From: Tricholoma matsutake
Taxonomy: Eukaryota; Basidiomycota; Agaricomycetes; Agaricales; Tricholomataceae
Assembly: GCA_026075535.2 (NCBI GenBank)
Contig: AP026545.1
Location: forward strand, 10,664,001 to 10,728,000
Reading direction: 5' to 3'
Length of the DNA stretch: 64,000 bases
Under the pieces are notes generated by a model. It saw nothing but the letters and a program-made list of their open reading frames with translations, did not search any database and was not told the origin of the DNA. The position numbers and the translations under genes were made by a program. Positions 21,665-33,592 of the stretch are shown in pieces (the stretch's first letter is position 1; every line of letters begins with the position of its first letter).

Positions 21665-24400
21665 AAACGTGCATCAATTGCAATTAGTGATGTGTAGGGC
21701 TGGCTCGGTCACATGTCCCTGCCGGTGCTCGATTAAACGCGTAGACTCGTTGCACACGCGGATCCTCCAGCAGCGAAGCCAAAAGGGGCGACCCAAGGTT
21801 ACCAGCGGACCCAGTCAGCAGTACAACACTTGCCACCAGCGGCTGGGTCGTCGATGTCACTGCAGTGAGCCGACTCTCCAAGCCTCTCAATCATTCTTTC
21901 AATTGCTGCTTTTGGATCGACGTCGACGACACTACCATTATCAGAAGATGCGACGAGTTCGGCGACATATGCTGCGAGCTGTTGGATCGTAGGATGTTTG
22001 TATACGATGTCTTGTGATATCGACTCTGTCGCCTTCTGTGCTCGAAGATCCTCGGGGGCTCTCATTGCACCAACTATGCAACGTCGGAAGAATGTCACGC
22101 TCAGAATATGGGATGATTGTAGTCAGTCGATATCAAGTAGAGAAGCAATCATTCTGACCTATCGAATCCTTGTTTAAATAGATCTACCGAAGGCGAAAGT
22201 TTGTCGCTGAAGACAATGTCCACAGCTTGTTTGAGAAGCCACTCTTCAATAGCAGATCCAGACCAGGAAGACGACGGTCTGGCTTCGCCTTGTTTCATGG
22301 CTTTCTCCACTTCCTGATACCTTAGGAAGATGCATCATGAATTTGTGTAAGGAAAGGAGGAAAAGGCAAACAATCTTACAATGCTTCTATTTCTGCATCA
22401 TATAGCTTCAGTGCTGCCATTCTCATCATGGTCCCCCCGCCCAAGTTAAAGGTTTTTCCTTGGAAGTAAACAGGATCATCTCCTTGAAGATACAGCTATA
22501 TGCGGGTGCAATTCAGTTAGCTTCCTCGGTTATGGGCCTGCATAACGTGCATAATGTTAACAGTATGAAACACGCTACAAGGTGGACAGACAGACCAAAT
22601 ATCGTTCCGCAGCATTGCAAGTTGTACATCGTCCGTGACATTGATTTCATGACCAAGGGCAGGTTCGATTAGGATCCCCGCATGGCTATGCGCCCTGCCA
22701 AACATGATTGTGTCTCGGACACTACGAGATTTGCACTCAGGAAACCAGCATAGAGGGAAACCAGAGAAGAAATCTTACAGTGGACTGCTGGAGACACCGG
22801 ATGCATCTCCTATAGCAATGCAGTGGCGATAGCCTGAGCCTGTATGTACATGTGACTGTCTACTGACTACATGGTCATGTGACCTGGAGTAGGTGTGCCC
22901 ACACATACTACTCCACTGCTCTGGGGGGCATGATGGTGTAGTGGCAACCATTGTACTCGGCCTAGGCCCTGTGACCAACTGACAATAGGCAGGAGGTCTC
23001 GAGTTCGAATCCCGCCCCTGTTCAGCCACTGGGGGGTTTTAGTGGGTATTATCCAATGTGCTGGGTCCCACACTACTGTAATCATACAGTGTGCATAAAA
23101 TGCATTTTCCTCCCTGGTAACCCTACTCTGAGGTTCAAATTCCTTGGAACCCCTAAGCAGGCAGTGAGAGCAGTAACATTGTCATCCCCATATTAAGCAG
23201 GATGGTCTTCCAGAAATGGAATTCTAGTGTCTCAAAGCCTCCCACACATTGTGGGAAAAATGCTTCCACCAAAAAAAAAAAAAAAAAAAAACACTACTCC
23301 ACTGCTCACGACGACAGCCTCTATCAGTGCAACAACAGTCTTCTCCCCCGATGAGTGGACAATAACATCATCCATACAACCAAGACTAGGATGGCATCAG
23401 TACCGATGATATCCAGACATGGTGAATAGATGACAAACGGTTTCCACAAATCCAGTTTGGTTGGATGTGGTTCAAATAGATTGGAAGTTGCATAACCTGT
23501 CACATCACTCAAATTCTCAATCAACGGATGGTAATTCTCCAATGTCTAGATATACACATCAGTATAGATATTCTGTCGCAGCGAGTCACCAACACTCACC
23601 AAGATTTGACATTCAAAGGTCTCATCACCTTGAGGGACCCACCAAATTTTTATCCTGTCCTGGAATCAAACATATTGCCAGTCCTTCTCATCATCTCATT
23701 GAGCCACTAGGTAATTTATGGACCAAGCTTCTGTACTGCTATATATCTGGCAGAGGAGAACACCAGCATCAGCAAGCTGCTCACCAAATGCTGGAAACAG
23801 AACTCCCCCCCAAAAAATCTAAAGGCCATGTTTAAACAAAACTGCTGCCAATAAGTAGGAAGATCTAAACTCACAACACTTTCCATGGTTTTCAGATAAT
23901 CTATGGCATCCATTGACCTCGCCCACTCCTGCAGGAATGAAGGCACTACAAGCAGAACATTCATGTTGTTAAGTTGGGCATGCTGGAGAACATCACTCGG
24001 AGATGGCATGAAAGGCACAGGTGCTTCTAGGTGGATAAATGGCAACTAGGGTGCTGTTATATACCTGAATGACAAGATTCACAGACCATCTGAGAGCATG
24101 AAATGATGGTATTCCAATAGCACAATACTTCACATGGGGTTCATGGTTGCAAAGGTCATGACACAGGCCTGTGAACCTCTGTTAGCTCTTCTAATTAGTA
24201 ATTAGATAACATCATTCCAAGAGATAAGACAAATGGGCAGCTTCGATGATGATTCAATGAGTTTGGGGAACCAGTGCTTCCCGATGAATGCAGATACTGT
24301 GCACAGCCTAGTACCCAGCCACTCTAGATGTTTTGGTATCATTCCCCTGCAACTAAAAAGATATTCATAAATTTTGGTCTGTTCAAGGTGATAGACATTT
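21665..24400 (-). pseudogene. NRPS-like adenylate-forming reductase, decayed
   Basis: Minus-strand pieces in order. GFPKLIE-type region near 24300. CAIGIPSFHALR and STLVAIYPPR near 24060-24140. NVLLVVPSFLQEWARS and AIDYLKTMES (23880-23960). TGYATSNLFEPHPTKLDLWK (about 23440) and VHSSGEKTV (about 23345), all adenylation domain. After the SINE come SVRDTIMFGRAHSHAGILIE (about 22670-22725) and GGGTMMRMAALKLYDAEIEAL (22385-22450). The carrier domain follows with SPSVDLFKQGF and IVYKHPTIQQLAAYVAEL, then VVLLTGSAGNLGSPLLASLL (about 21800), the start of the NAD-binding reductase domain. Introns are plausible, but frame changes and both missing ends make it a pseudogene. It is related to A-T-R enzymes that activate and reduce aryl or amino acids. 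Confidence 0.75.
22922..23292 (+). mobile_element. tRNA-derived SINE with poly(A) and 15-bp TSD
   Basis: Starts GGGGGGCATGATGG. Box A is TGGTGTAGTGGCAAC (22934-22948) and box B is GAGTTCGAATCC (23001-23012), the spacing of a tRNA head. About 250 bp of unrelated body and a tail of more than 20 A (23271-23291) follow. ACTACTCCACTGCTC flanks it on both sides (22907-22921 and 23293-23307). It interrupts the adenylation domain of the NRPS-like pseudogene. Confidence 0.88.
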
Positions 24401-24829
24401 GTCTCAGGAATATGTGTATATAGTTTAAATGAGCTTTACCCAGCTAAAAATCCAGCAGGAGCAAATATGGTACAGGAGTATCCATTTTTGGCCCTGACCA
24501 GGAAGTCAGCCATACCTACTATGCTATGAGATACAGTAACATTTCAACCTTGTACTGCAGTACAATCTATTCTACTATGCCTCTAATTATGTAGGAAATC
24601 CAAATTTGTAGTGCTATTAATTGAAATTTATGGTAATTGAGGCCTTTCAAGTTAGACTAGTGTTGCCATGGCTCAAGCTGCATTTTTTGCTATCTTGGGA
24701 AATAAATTATGTAAAATCATTAAAATATTTGAGGAGCTAGATCCCATCAAAAGCTGAGGGGTCTCCTGCCAACTCTAAGCGATCGGAGAGGCAGTTCCTG
24801 GGATATTCAGGTGGCTGTGAAATGGCTCT
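24401..24829. other. Unassigned spacer
   Basis: Possibly the lost 5' part of the NRPS-like gene. No clear motif, repeat or open frame. Confidence 0.3.
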
Positions 24830-25224
24830 GGCTTTGACACAAGGCCAGCCTCATAATTTCTCCTTTCTGAAATATAGTTAGAAATTCTTTGTGAAATATT
24901 ATATTTGAGACTAAATTTCTACAAACAGAAATTCAAAAAATTACCCATTAGAAATATTGATATTCAAAGTATATTTCTAATGGGTAATTTTTTGTATTTC
25001 TGTTTGTAGAAATTTAGTCTCAAATATAATATTTCACAAAGAATTTCTACAAACAGAAATTTAAAAAATTACCCATTAGAAATATTGATTTTCAAAGTAT
25101 ATTTCTAATGGGTAATTTTTTGTATTTCTGTTTGTAGAAATTTAGTCTCAAATATAATATTTCACAAAGAATTTCTAACTATATTTCAGAAAGGAGGAAT
25201 TATGAGGCTGGCCTTGTGCAAGCC
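24830..25224. repeat. Foldback palindrome, double-hairpin
   Basis: Outer arms CACAAGGCCAGCCTCATAAT and ATTATGAGGCTGGCCTTGTG are perfect inverted copies at 24838 and 25218. Pairing continues through TTTCTGAAATATAGTTAGAAA-type sequence to nested hairpins centred near 24963 and 25092. Those two centres are direct repeats 129 bp apart (each ATTAGAAATATTGAT..ATATTTCTAAT). The whole 395-bp unit is AT-rich, has no ORF and would fold almost completely. It is a MITE or foldback-type element, and the TSD is not obvious. Confidence 0.8.
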
Positions 25225-25404
25225 ACAAACTAATACACTGCAGTTCAGTTTTGGCTATATCTGAGTCAAATCTTGATGAAATCTCTTAAAAATTGGATTA
25301 AGCTCCGGGTAATCACAATATCTATCCTGCAACATAACGGTTAAATGTTCTGGGTAATATTTGTTAAGATACATATAGGTTGTATAGTACAAGAAATTTC
25401 ATGA

Positions 25405-25574
25405 CAAAAAACCAGTCTTAACCAGTCTTTTTTTGGTCTATTAACTGAAAAAGACCAGTCTTAGTCGGTCTGGTTCAGTCCCCCCAATGTCTGGGTCAGT
25501 CCTAGACCAGTTACGGTTACGGTCTACCCATCATAGGGTCAAAAAACCAGACTGAACTGGACCTTAAAACACTA
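25405..25574. repeat. GGTC-rich TAGTG-ended element, copy 3
   Basis: ACCAGTCTTAACCAGTC start, GACCAGTTACGGTTACGGTC core and ACTGAACTGGACCTTAAAAC end, closing ACTA at 25574. Closest to copy 2 in layout and to copy 1 at the right end. Confidence 0.5.
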
Positions 25575-25824
25575 TAGACAGAAGTATGATTGTCACCACT
25601 TGTGTAGGCATCTTGTCCATGATGTGGGTCTCCCACCACTTTGATTTTGGCAAGAGGTCATTAGGTGCTGAGTTTTACCCATCTACCACTACTGTGATCT
25701 TAAGAGCAAGGATGCCAATGACATGCCAAGCAACACACCACTTGATGGTGGAATTACTGATGGAGATGATCATGTATGGACTGGTGATGTAGATATACTC
25801 AAGGGGGGTGGTGGGTGGCGTGAT

Positions 25825-26060
25825 CTAGGGCCTACCATGGATGCATCTGGGTCCATCTGGGTAAATATCCATGGATGACACATCCAAATTCATGGATACA
25901 GGTACAATCCGTGGTCCATCCATGGCATCCATACAAATTGGGGTATAGTGAAAACTACAGGTATTTGGGTCATGGGGTCTGCAGAGGTATGGCCCATACG
26001 GGTACGGTATTAGAAATTACTGAGATGCTGATTACTGTCACCCATGGTGGGTTGGCGCGA
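25825..26060 (+). repeat. CTAGGGCCTACC-ended repeat, copy 1
   Basis: Begins GATCTAGGGCCTACCATGG and continues with CCATGGAT/ATCCATGG words to block III. An inverted copy with the same boundary words ends at 43802, beyond block V. In both cases the hairpin/intron block lies just inside, suggesting a shared carrier. Between 25575 and 25824 nothing is recognised. Confidence 0.4.
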
Positions 26061-26203
26061 ACATGGCAATAGCTGAATGTTGGCCACCAGCACCACCATC
26101 AACGATGCCGCCACCATCCCTCCCTCATCCTCCCCTCCTTCAAGCCCCACTGCCACCGCCCACACCTTCCATGGTGCCAAACAACAACAAAAGAATGGAA
26201 ACA

Positions 26204-26237
26204 GGGCCCAAACAATGGTTGAACATTGTTTGGGCCC
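26204..26237. repeat. GGGCC palindrome (type A hairpin)
   Basis: GGGCCCAAACAATG and CATTGTTTGGGCCC are a 14-bp perfect inverted repeat with a 6-nt loop. It is followed by CAGATAAGT, a donor site with G changed to A. Confidence 0.75.
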
Positions 26238-27550
26238 CAGATAAGTTTCTTTCTTATTTCTTCGTGTTTCTTTGTACTGATCAACTCTATTTTAAGTGTT
26301 TTAACTTATAATAATAGTATCCAACCCGAGACACTCCATGCACAAACCCTGCACCCGATGTCACACCACCACTGCGGGCCCCTGCTCACAGGGTTTGTAT
26401 GACCACAGGAATGAGCAAACAATGGGGAACAATGAGATGACAAATGACACCCAACAAAGATGGCAATGACAGGGTAGGTAAATGCCAGGAACCTATGCAG
26501 ACAGGCCCAAATGACGTCTATTGTCATTTGGGCCCTGGGTGAGTTGTTTTGTTGTCATTTCTTTGCATTTCTTTTTACTAATCTATTGTATTTCAAGTTA
26601 TAAACATTTTGTGGTGATGGACCCACTCCAGGCCAGGTCAGGACACCCCACATCACTGCTGCAAGCCTCTGCTCACAGGGTGTGTGGCATGGTGACAACA
26701 GGGAACAACAATGAGAAGATGACAATGAGAAAACAACGGGGAGGAAATGAAGATGGGGGACAATGACAATGGGGAGATGACGAGGAGACAGAAGAAAAAG
26801 GCCCAGGAGACATTGACAATGTCTTTTGGGCCATAGGTAAGTTTTTTCTTTTCTTTCATCATTCATTTTCATTTTTACTAACTAAATTGAACTACTGACA
26901 ATGGGGATGACAGGGAGAGATCCGACAACAAGGACAACCACCAGGGCAAAGAGAACAGGGCTGGGAATAGGCAAGGATGGCAAGGACAATGGCAGGATCA
27001 TCATGGCAGCAGCACCCCCAACCATCGCTGTGGGCAACTGCTCATGGGATGGAACAGGGAGCAATGGGGATGGCAGTACAACCATGGGAGGATAATAACT
27101 AGCATGACAGGACCATGACAAGGATGAGCGGCCACCCCTCACCCTTTGCCCTCTATGCAGGGGGGAGGGGGCCATTTCTTTCTCTTGAGTGCCCCTGATC
27201 ATTCTTTGACTGGCGCACCCTTGCCTCTGCCTCCATCTGCAGCCCCTGTGAGCTAGACAGCAAGCCATTGCTTGCTGCTATGCAGCAGGGGCTTCCTTTG
27301 ATGGAGAGGGGGTAGGACCGACACAGCACCCGCTCCCAGCCTCACAAGCCACTGCTCGTGGGGTGGATCATGGGTGCTAACTACCAACGATGAATGGGGA
27401 CGATGACAACAATGAACAGGGATGATGACACCAGTGAATAAGTTTTACCAACACCCCATCACACCACCCTGCCCCCTCCCTTGCTCGAAATGCGAGATGC
27501 AAGATGGAGGGGACCTATTTTGTACTACTTACGGTGCCTATGTCCAGCCT

Positions 27551-27569
27551 CACAAGCCACTGCTTGTGG
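27551..27569. repeat. Type B hairpin, variant stem
   Basis: CACAAGC / GCTTGTG stem with loop CACT. Relative to 886-905, two stem pairs have changed and stayed paired. Confidence 0.65.
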
Positions 27570-27640
27570 GGTGGACTTGTTCTCATTTTTTTTGTCTCAT
27601 TTTTTATTATTCTTAATGTTTTTATCATACTGTAAATTAG

Positions 27641-27846
27641 TCTAAGGGCAATGTTGGTTGGACCCCTGGTCCAGTCGAAAAACTGGTCTTGACTGGTTTT
27701 TGAACTGATGTGTAACCAATATGGACTGGTCCTGTTACTGTAGTGAATAGCTTTGTAATAGTGGATTCTGGAATACATCATCGAAATTTGTAAAATACAT
27801 CATAGGCACTGTTGAGACCTGTACAGTTACTACAGTACAACTTAGT
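27641..27846. other. hAT 3' flank with GGTC-rich patch
   Basis: 27655-27740 has GGTCCAGTCGAAAAACTGG and related words, like the GGTC-rich elements. It could be the 3' end of the hAT transposon, but the terminal repeat was not matched at the other end. Confidence 0.3.
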
Positions 27847-30143
27847 TTATCATGACCAGAACTCATCCTCTTCATCAATCTCATCAGTTTCATCATCATT
27901 CTCCTCTGTCTCATGTTCCACCTGCTCACCCCTCATTTGCTTCTCAACGATCTTGATGGTCTCTGAAAGTCCTGGATAAAGTGGGGTTAGGGCCCATGAC
28001 CCAACTGCAACCTGAGCTTTGAATGTCTGTGGGCTGGTGCTATGCTGGAGATGGTTGACCTCAAGTCTGCCAACTGAAAATGCATGTTCAGCATCAACTG
28101 ATGAAGCTGTCATACATAATGTCTGAGTAGGTGCACAAATTAATACAATTTATACTGACCTGGTGCTGAACAAAAATCAAGTCCCATCTTTCCTACATGA
28201 GGTCAATGCTCAGTTGCTCAATTCCAGTATTTCATATATCCTCCAGCCTCCTTGACGGCAGAGGATTTGATGACTGGATCAGCCAAGTAGGTAAGAATGG
28301 TGTCGGTATTTTGATTATTGTCAGATTCAGTTGGGACAACCCATTTTGATTTTGCCTGCAAACCAATCATAATCCTCCAAATTCATCCACCAAATTCAAA
28401 ACTCACCTTGCCTCTCTGGGGCACTGCAAGGGCAGGACGTAAAACTTCCTCATCTCCCTTATATGACTCATTCCAACAAGTGAGAACTGTCTTCTTAATA
28501 TCTCAGATTTGGGCAGCTGTGTGACCATGATCCTTGAACCATTTGAGCTTATCAGGACACATGACTGCATAGTGTCAGAACCAAGAAATGATAGAATATT
28601 CCACACTTACCAATAGCAATGACATATAGTTCAGTTTCCTTCATAAGAGTGTAATACTTGTTGATAAGAATAAAAACGGCCTGTGCTGCCACACAAACAA
28701 CATTAGGAAGCTCAGATTCTTCATTGTCACAAACTAGGTTCATGGATTGCTCAATAGAATCTAGCATTGGTAAAACCTCTGCAATAAGGGGAACCTGAGA
28801 CTGTGAAAACAATTATGTTGGCTCCTTAAACACCTGAAAAAAGGTTGAATCAATTGTCTGCTCAAACTACAAAGCAATATAAACTGTAACTTCAAGAACA
28901 GCACTAAGTGTCTCTGCAAGGTTCCACTGGGCTTCTGAAAGTCGATATGCTTGTAGCTTGTTGATTGCAGCACCTGTAAGCTGTTCAACAGGACTTCTGA
29001 AATACAGGTGAGCATCTAAGCATGTGAGATCCAAATTTCATTGAGTAGGAACACAACAATCAAGCATTGTCTTATCACCAGGAAGATCTTTGTCATTTGC
29101 AACAAGGTTGTCAAACTTCTCTTTAAGTGTTGAATTATCATGAACATGTCAAGCAAGCCCAGCAACCTGTAAATCTATAGTAGCTTTATAGCATATGACA
29201 TAGTAGTTATTTAGACTTACTCAGGGAAAAGGTTGAAGAGCCATCTTCTCCTCTTCAGTATCCATTGTAACACCCCTCTCTCTCATCTTTTCAATTGCCT
29301 GCCCATGGGTGGTTCTGAGAATAGCAGCATCATGGGCATCCTGACCATCATCAGGTACAGATGCAGCATCAGTTACAATACTTTCCTCTTCAACAACAAG
29401 ATCATCATCAGAGGAATCATCATTTTCAGCAACAACTGTCACTACAATATAATTTAGATGTATTCTCATCAAACATTTATCTGGAAGCTCACCATTAGAA
29501 TCTGCAGTTGCCTTCTTTTTTGGCTGCCAAAAAAAGAATGATATAAAAATCTGGGAGTTTGTTAGAAAAATAAAACAAAAGACAATGGCCATATATACCT
29601 TAGCCAAGAGATTGATAATGTGTGGAAAGCAATGACCATGAGATGCCATCCCATGAAATGATGGAATGAGAGTGGGAAGGTATTTCGGCAGCCCATCATT
29701 GTTACTTGCATTGTCCATACAAATTGAAAGAAGCTAAAACAAGATTAATCATCTTTAGCCAGTTATAAAAAAACTAAATAAAAAACCAGTTTATCAAGCT
29801 CAAATCATTTCAGACAGGTGGCCATGACCTCAGCAAGATACTTCCCATCGTGTTTTTGTGTTAGCCTAGAGCAAATAGAAGGCTAAACAATTCTGGTAAT
29901 ATTTGGATACTAACCATATAAATTCCAATACTGCATGGTAGATAACTCCCTCTTGAAACCAAACAACAACAGTTCCAAGAAAGGATGCAACAATAGGTGC
30001 TGTCTATCCATCAAGAACCAAATGAATTGTGCTGTTGAGAGCCTTGGTACATTTGAACACAACATCCATTATGGGAAAAAAAATCAGAAACACACCATGA
30101 AACAGTTACAAACATTTTTCAACATTTCAGCATATATAGCTTT
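27847..30143 (-). pseudogene. hAT transposase, middle and C-terminal part
   Basis: Minus-strand hAT features. LCMDNASNN-type motif appears as MDNASNNDGLPKYLPTLI (29663-29718) followed by HCFPHIINLLAK, then an intron (GTATAT, TTCTAAC, CAG). Acidic linker. QVPLIAEVLPMLDSIEQSM and INKYYTLMKETELYVIAI (28620-28790). The dimerisation region ASSVDAEHAFSVGRLEVNHL (28060-28113) closes with PLYPGLSETIKIVEKQM. The N-terminal part lies beyond gypsy D at 41269-41884; the two meet at the duplicated GCTTT. Several stops may be intron sequence, and others look like decay. Confidence 0.82.
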
Positions 30144-30794
30144 GGTTACAATTTTCCTTGTAACTCATGGAACCCGACCGACCCGACCGACCTGAGGATC
30201 CCCTCCAGATAGGAGGCACTACCTGATTCATGCCTAGGGCATGTCCTTGACACCAGACACATGCACGACGCATGCCGACTGCATGCATTCGATCCCCTTC
30301 CCATGGAAGGAACCCTAGATGCATGGTGACTCCATGCACCTGAACCCACTCCCATACATGCTGTGATACAACAGCCCCTTAACATGAGGTCCATGACATT
30401 GGACGCCTCATGCTAGGCATGAGGCCTATTGTTTCTATTCTTACTTGATATGCATCTATCTTTCCGATTGGATGATAAGGACCTCCCTTGTAGTATAAGT
30501 ACTGCAACTCATAGTAGGGATGTCCTTAGTTTAGATCTAGGCAATCTACAGCCTTAACTTGCAAGCTCATTCAAAACTACTAAGGAATCCCCTTAGTACG
30601 TGAACTCACTCAAAACCACTAAGGAAGCCCCTTAGTGCATGAACCCAGACAACTCTATGCAGAAGGCCTGCTAGAGGTGTACTATCATCTTACATCGGAC
30701 GCTCTGAGTAAGACTAGTACCAGACAACTCATTGAGGAAGCACCTCATTGGAAGACATCAACTAGATCAAGTGGTTGAGGCTTTGCCCTTAACA
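30144..30794 (+). mobile_element. Gypsy D 5' LTR
   Basis: 651 bp, GGTTACAATTTTCC..CCCTTAACA; the first base is G where the 3' LTR has T. TAGTATAAGTACTGC near 30492 may be the promoter. The palindrome GCCTCATGC-TA-GGCATGAGGC-type at 30405-30425 is present once. The gag leader follows. Confidence 0.85.
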
Positions 30795-30842
30795 TAAGAT
30801 CTAAACTATCTGCTAGCCCACCTACCTAGGTGTAGGCAATAT

Positions 30843-31960
30843 GTCTCAAAACACACACCACAATGACCTGGGTCTAGACAAACCCCAGACCGACCACCAA
30901 GAGAAGCAGAACCACAGCCAGGTTCATCTTGGTACCAATACAATGGAAGACTAGTCCATTACTCGACCCCAGCACAGCATTGGTTCTACAGATCAACCTA
31001 CAGACAAGGAGGAGATTTCCTCACTGACAAAGACTTTGAACAACCACACACACCCCCACCTGAAACCTCCACCCGCTTCCTAACAGACAAAACCAATGAC
31101 CTCTATAACGAGATGTCTGAACCCGCCGCAACCACACCAATGATGTCCATGAAGGACATTCGAATCAGATCACCCACAGATTTCTCAGGAGAGCAGACCA
31201 AGACTGCCAAGTTCCTGCAGGAGATAGACCTGTACCTGCGAATCAACGACCAGGTCTATGACACGAACAACAAGAAGATCATCCTCACGCTGTCCTTCAT
31301 GAATGGAGGGACAGCAGCTGCCTCGGCACAGGCATTTGTCAACCAACACCAATCCGAGGGACTTGGAGAATACACAGACTTCAGACAGAAGGTCCTAGAG
31401 GCCTTCTCACCAATTGACGATGCTGGAATGGCAAAGACAGAGATTAAGAATCTTAAACAAGGTTCAGGGAACCTCAAAGAATATGTGGTGAACTTCCACA
31501 TCCTGAAAGACAGGACAGGAATCACCAAAGATGCAGCCATGATCAAATACTTCATGGATGGACTGCACCCCAAATTACTGAAGAGGGTACACACAATGGA
31601 GACAGTACCCAACACTCTCGAAGGCTGGATATAGGCAGCTTCGAAATGTGAAGGCCAATGGAAACGGGCCATGGCAATCCTGGGAAAGACCAGGCAGAAC
31701 CAACAGACAAAAGAAATGATGAAGAAAGGACAGCCCTCTCTTGACATCAACCGACTGATGAACCAAGAATGCATGGAACACCTCTGAAAGGGATTGTGTT
31801 TCATCAGTCACCAACCAGGACACCGATCGTCCAACCACAAGGATGGGAAGAGCCCCATCCAGATGGGATCAGCACCCCCTCCTTACCAAAACCGCTGGAT
31901 GAACTGGATGAAGAAGAAAAGGAACGAGCCCTCAACCTCATGGAGGAATCGGGTTTTTAG
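30843..31960 (+). pseudogene. Gypsy D gag
   Basis: The longest clean frame is 31113-31634, with RIRSPTDFSGEQTKTAKFLQ, ILTLSFMNGGTAAASAQAF, AFSPIDDAGMAKTEIKNLKQ and KYFMDGLHPKLLKRV, a gypsy capsid. Beyond a TAG at 31632 the frame continues to a broken zinc knuckle, LCFISHQPGHRSSNH (gypsy E has CFVCHQPGHRATEH). TGA at 31785 stands where Arg or Lys is expected. An in-frame ATG at 30843 may be the original start, but the leader frame is interrupted. Confidence 0.8.
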
Positions 31961-32101
31961 AACAGTGGCCTGATACAACACCAGTCACCACTGAAGTCTC
32001 CATAGGATCTGTACTCTTAGCTACCATGAATAGACAATCTATGTGCCTGTCTATTTGGGTAGCTGAGTCAGACAATGGGAAAGACATTGCAATGAATGCG
32101 C

Positions 32102-33292
32102 TGATAGGTCGTCTCCTCGGCTCAAGGACCAATTCACCACTTTAGCATCATTCTAATCACATTGGCTAACTCCTACGACATCCCAGACGCAGCGCAACCC
32201 AGTCTATCGATCGCAATATCATATCGACCACGTCAAAACATCACCAGTGACATTGATCATATCAAGAGCCCACATTGCACAACCTTAGGACTACCCCAAA
32301 AGCCCCTAAGATCCCTCTACACAACCATTGAACACCCCCAATCAACTTCGAACAGCCGCAACCGCGATTGAGCATCGTCGACTGTCATCGATCATTGTCG
32401 AGCATCATCGATCGATATTGAGAGACTACGAGTGACATCGGGCGCCACCTTCATTATCTAAATGGTGGAAGACCATGCACTAGGACATATTCCAACTCGT
32501 GCTCAAACCTGCTGATCATAGGTCAGCCTCATTCCAAGTCCCTATCGTGCACAGAACCTGCTGGATGCATTATTGCGAGACTTAGCGCAGTTTATACACA
32601 AAGGACAGTCTCTTTTAGTTCTTTCCCTTTATTACTCTTTCATCATATGATATATATATCTTTCTTGTTCGGATTCCAGTCTCCTTTATGGCCTTGTGCC
32701 TTAACTCCTATCTTTTGCTTCATGTTCTACACATGTTTCTCATTCCATTTTAGGAAGTTTCTTTGAAACATATAAAACTCTGTAGTATCTACTGGGAAAT
32801 AATAAGAAATTGTCTTCACATATCGTCTCGTATACAGTTTTAAGCATCCGATCAACTTTCTAAAACAATCTAAGTCTCTATGGGTTTTCTCGATTGATGA
32901 GAAACCTCTGCGATCATTGCATCCTCAATCCTCCCTCGATCCTCTCGTCATTAGCACTAGCAACTCTTCCAACACTTCATAGCCATTTGCTGCACCCTTT
33001 GTATACTATTGACCTATCGAAAGGTCTCCAGAATTCACAGATCGACCATCGACGATAAACTCATTTGCCATCGATCTCATCGATTGCCCTCAATATCAAT
33101 TGATACTCGATTGGACCATGCCAAATGCCTTCGTCTCTCATAGCACTACCTTTATGACTAGTACCAACTGGTCATCTTCCCATTGGTTGGGCCACGAACA
33201 TTCGGAATGACTCACAACCTTCCTCTGACTCATCACAAATATCATCGATTGCCTCATCAGCAGTTTAGGTGGTTTTCCCAGGTTGAGTATCA
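32102..33292 (+). mobile_element. Solo LTR of the gypsy G family
   Basis: Splits the protease exactly between MNA and LLNSGAGG. Starts TGATAGGTC and ends GAGTATCA, like the gypsy G LTR (TGATAGGTC..GTGTAACA, 58108-58990). It shares the promoter-like part ACATATAAAACTCTGTAG and the following AAATTGTC.TCACAT. It is about 300 bp longer because of an ATCGAT-rich stretch (32160-32460). A clean target duplication was not found. Confidence 0.65.
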
Positions 33293-33592
33293 TCAGCACT
33301 CCTCAACTCTGGAGCAGGAGGAGTCTTTATTGACTTGAACTTCATCAAACAAGAAGGGATCAGAACATATCCCTTAGGCTGTACCATCCAGGCCACAAAC
33401 ATAGATGGAACCCCAAATAAACAGGGAGTGATCACAAGATACGTGAAGGGGAGGCTCCATATCAATGGAAGGAACTACCCAATGGAATACCTAGTCACTG
33501 GACTGGTCAAAGAATCAGTAATCCTGGGCCTGTCATGCCTGCGGGAGGTAAACCCAATCATCGACTGGAAAAAGGGAACTCTTGAGTTCTGA
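33293..33592 (+). pseudogene. Gypsy D protease
   Basis: LLNSGAGGVFIDLNF is the retropepsin site with D changed to N. It is followed by GVITRYVKGRLHING and VILGLSCLREVNPIIDWKKG. The N-terminal segment (SVLLATMNRQSMCLSI, 32005-32050) is separated by the solo LTR. Gypsy E has the intact LLDSGMGG. Confidence 0.8.

Larger units (their letters stand above)
26060..27640 (+). repeat. Hairpin/intron repeat, block III
   Basis: Three full GGGCC palindromes (26204-26237, 26504-26534, 26800-26832) are each followed within 3-8 bases by an intron donor or its remnant (ATAAGT, GTGAGT at 26539, GTAAGT at 26837). Type B hairpins lie at 26372-26393, 26658-26680, 27027-27048, 27344-27359 and 27551-27569. Long CTCCC..GGGAGG-type hairpins occur at 27145-27175 and 27466-27505. 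No protein gene. Confidence 0.6.

Noticed and set aside
22922..23012. A functional tRNA gene
   Set aside because: Boxes A and B are good, but the cloverleaf stems do not close and the sequence continues into a poly(A)-tailed unit with a target duplication, so it is a SINE head.
22775..23085. Protein with RDSNSRPPAYCQL on the minus strand
   Set aside because: This peptide is the usual translation of a reversed tRNA-like box B region; it lies in the SINE.
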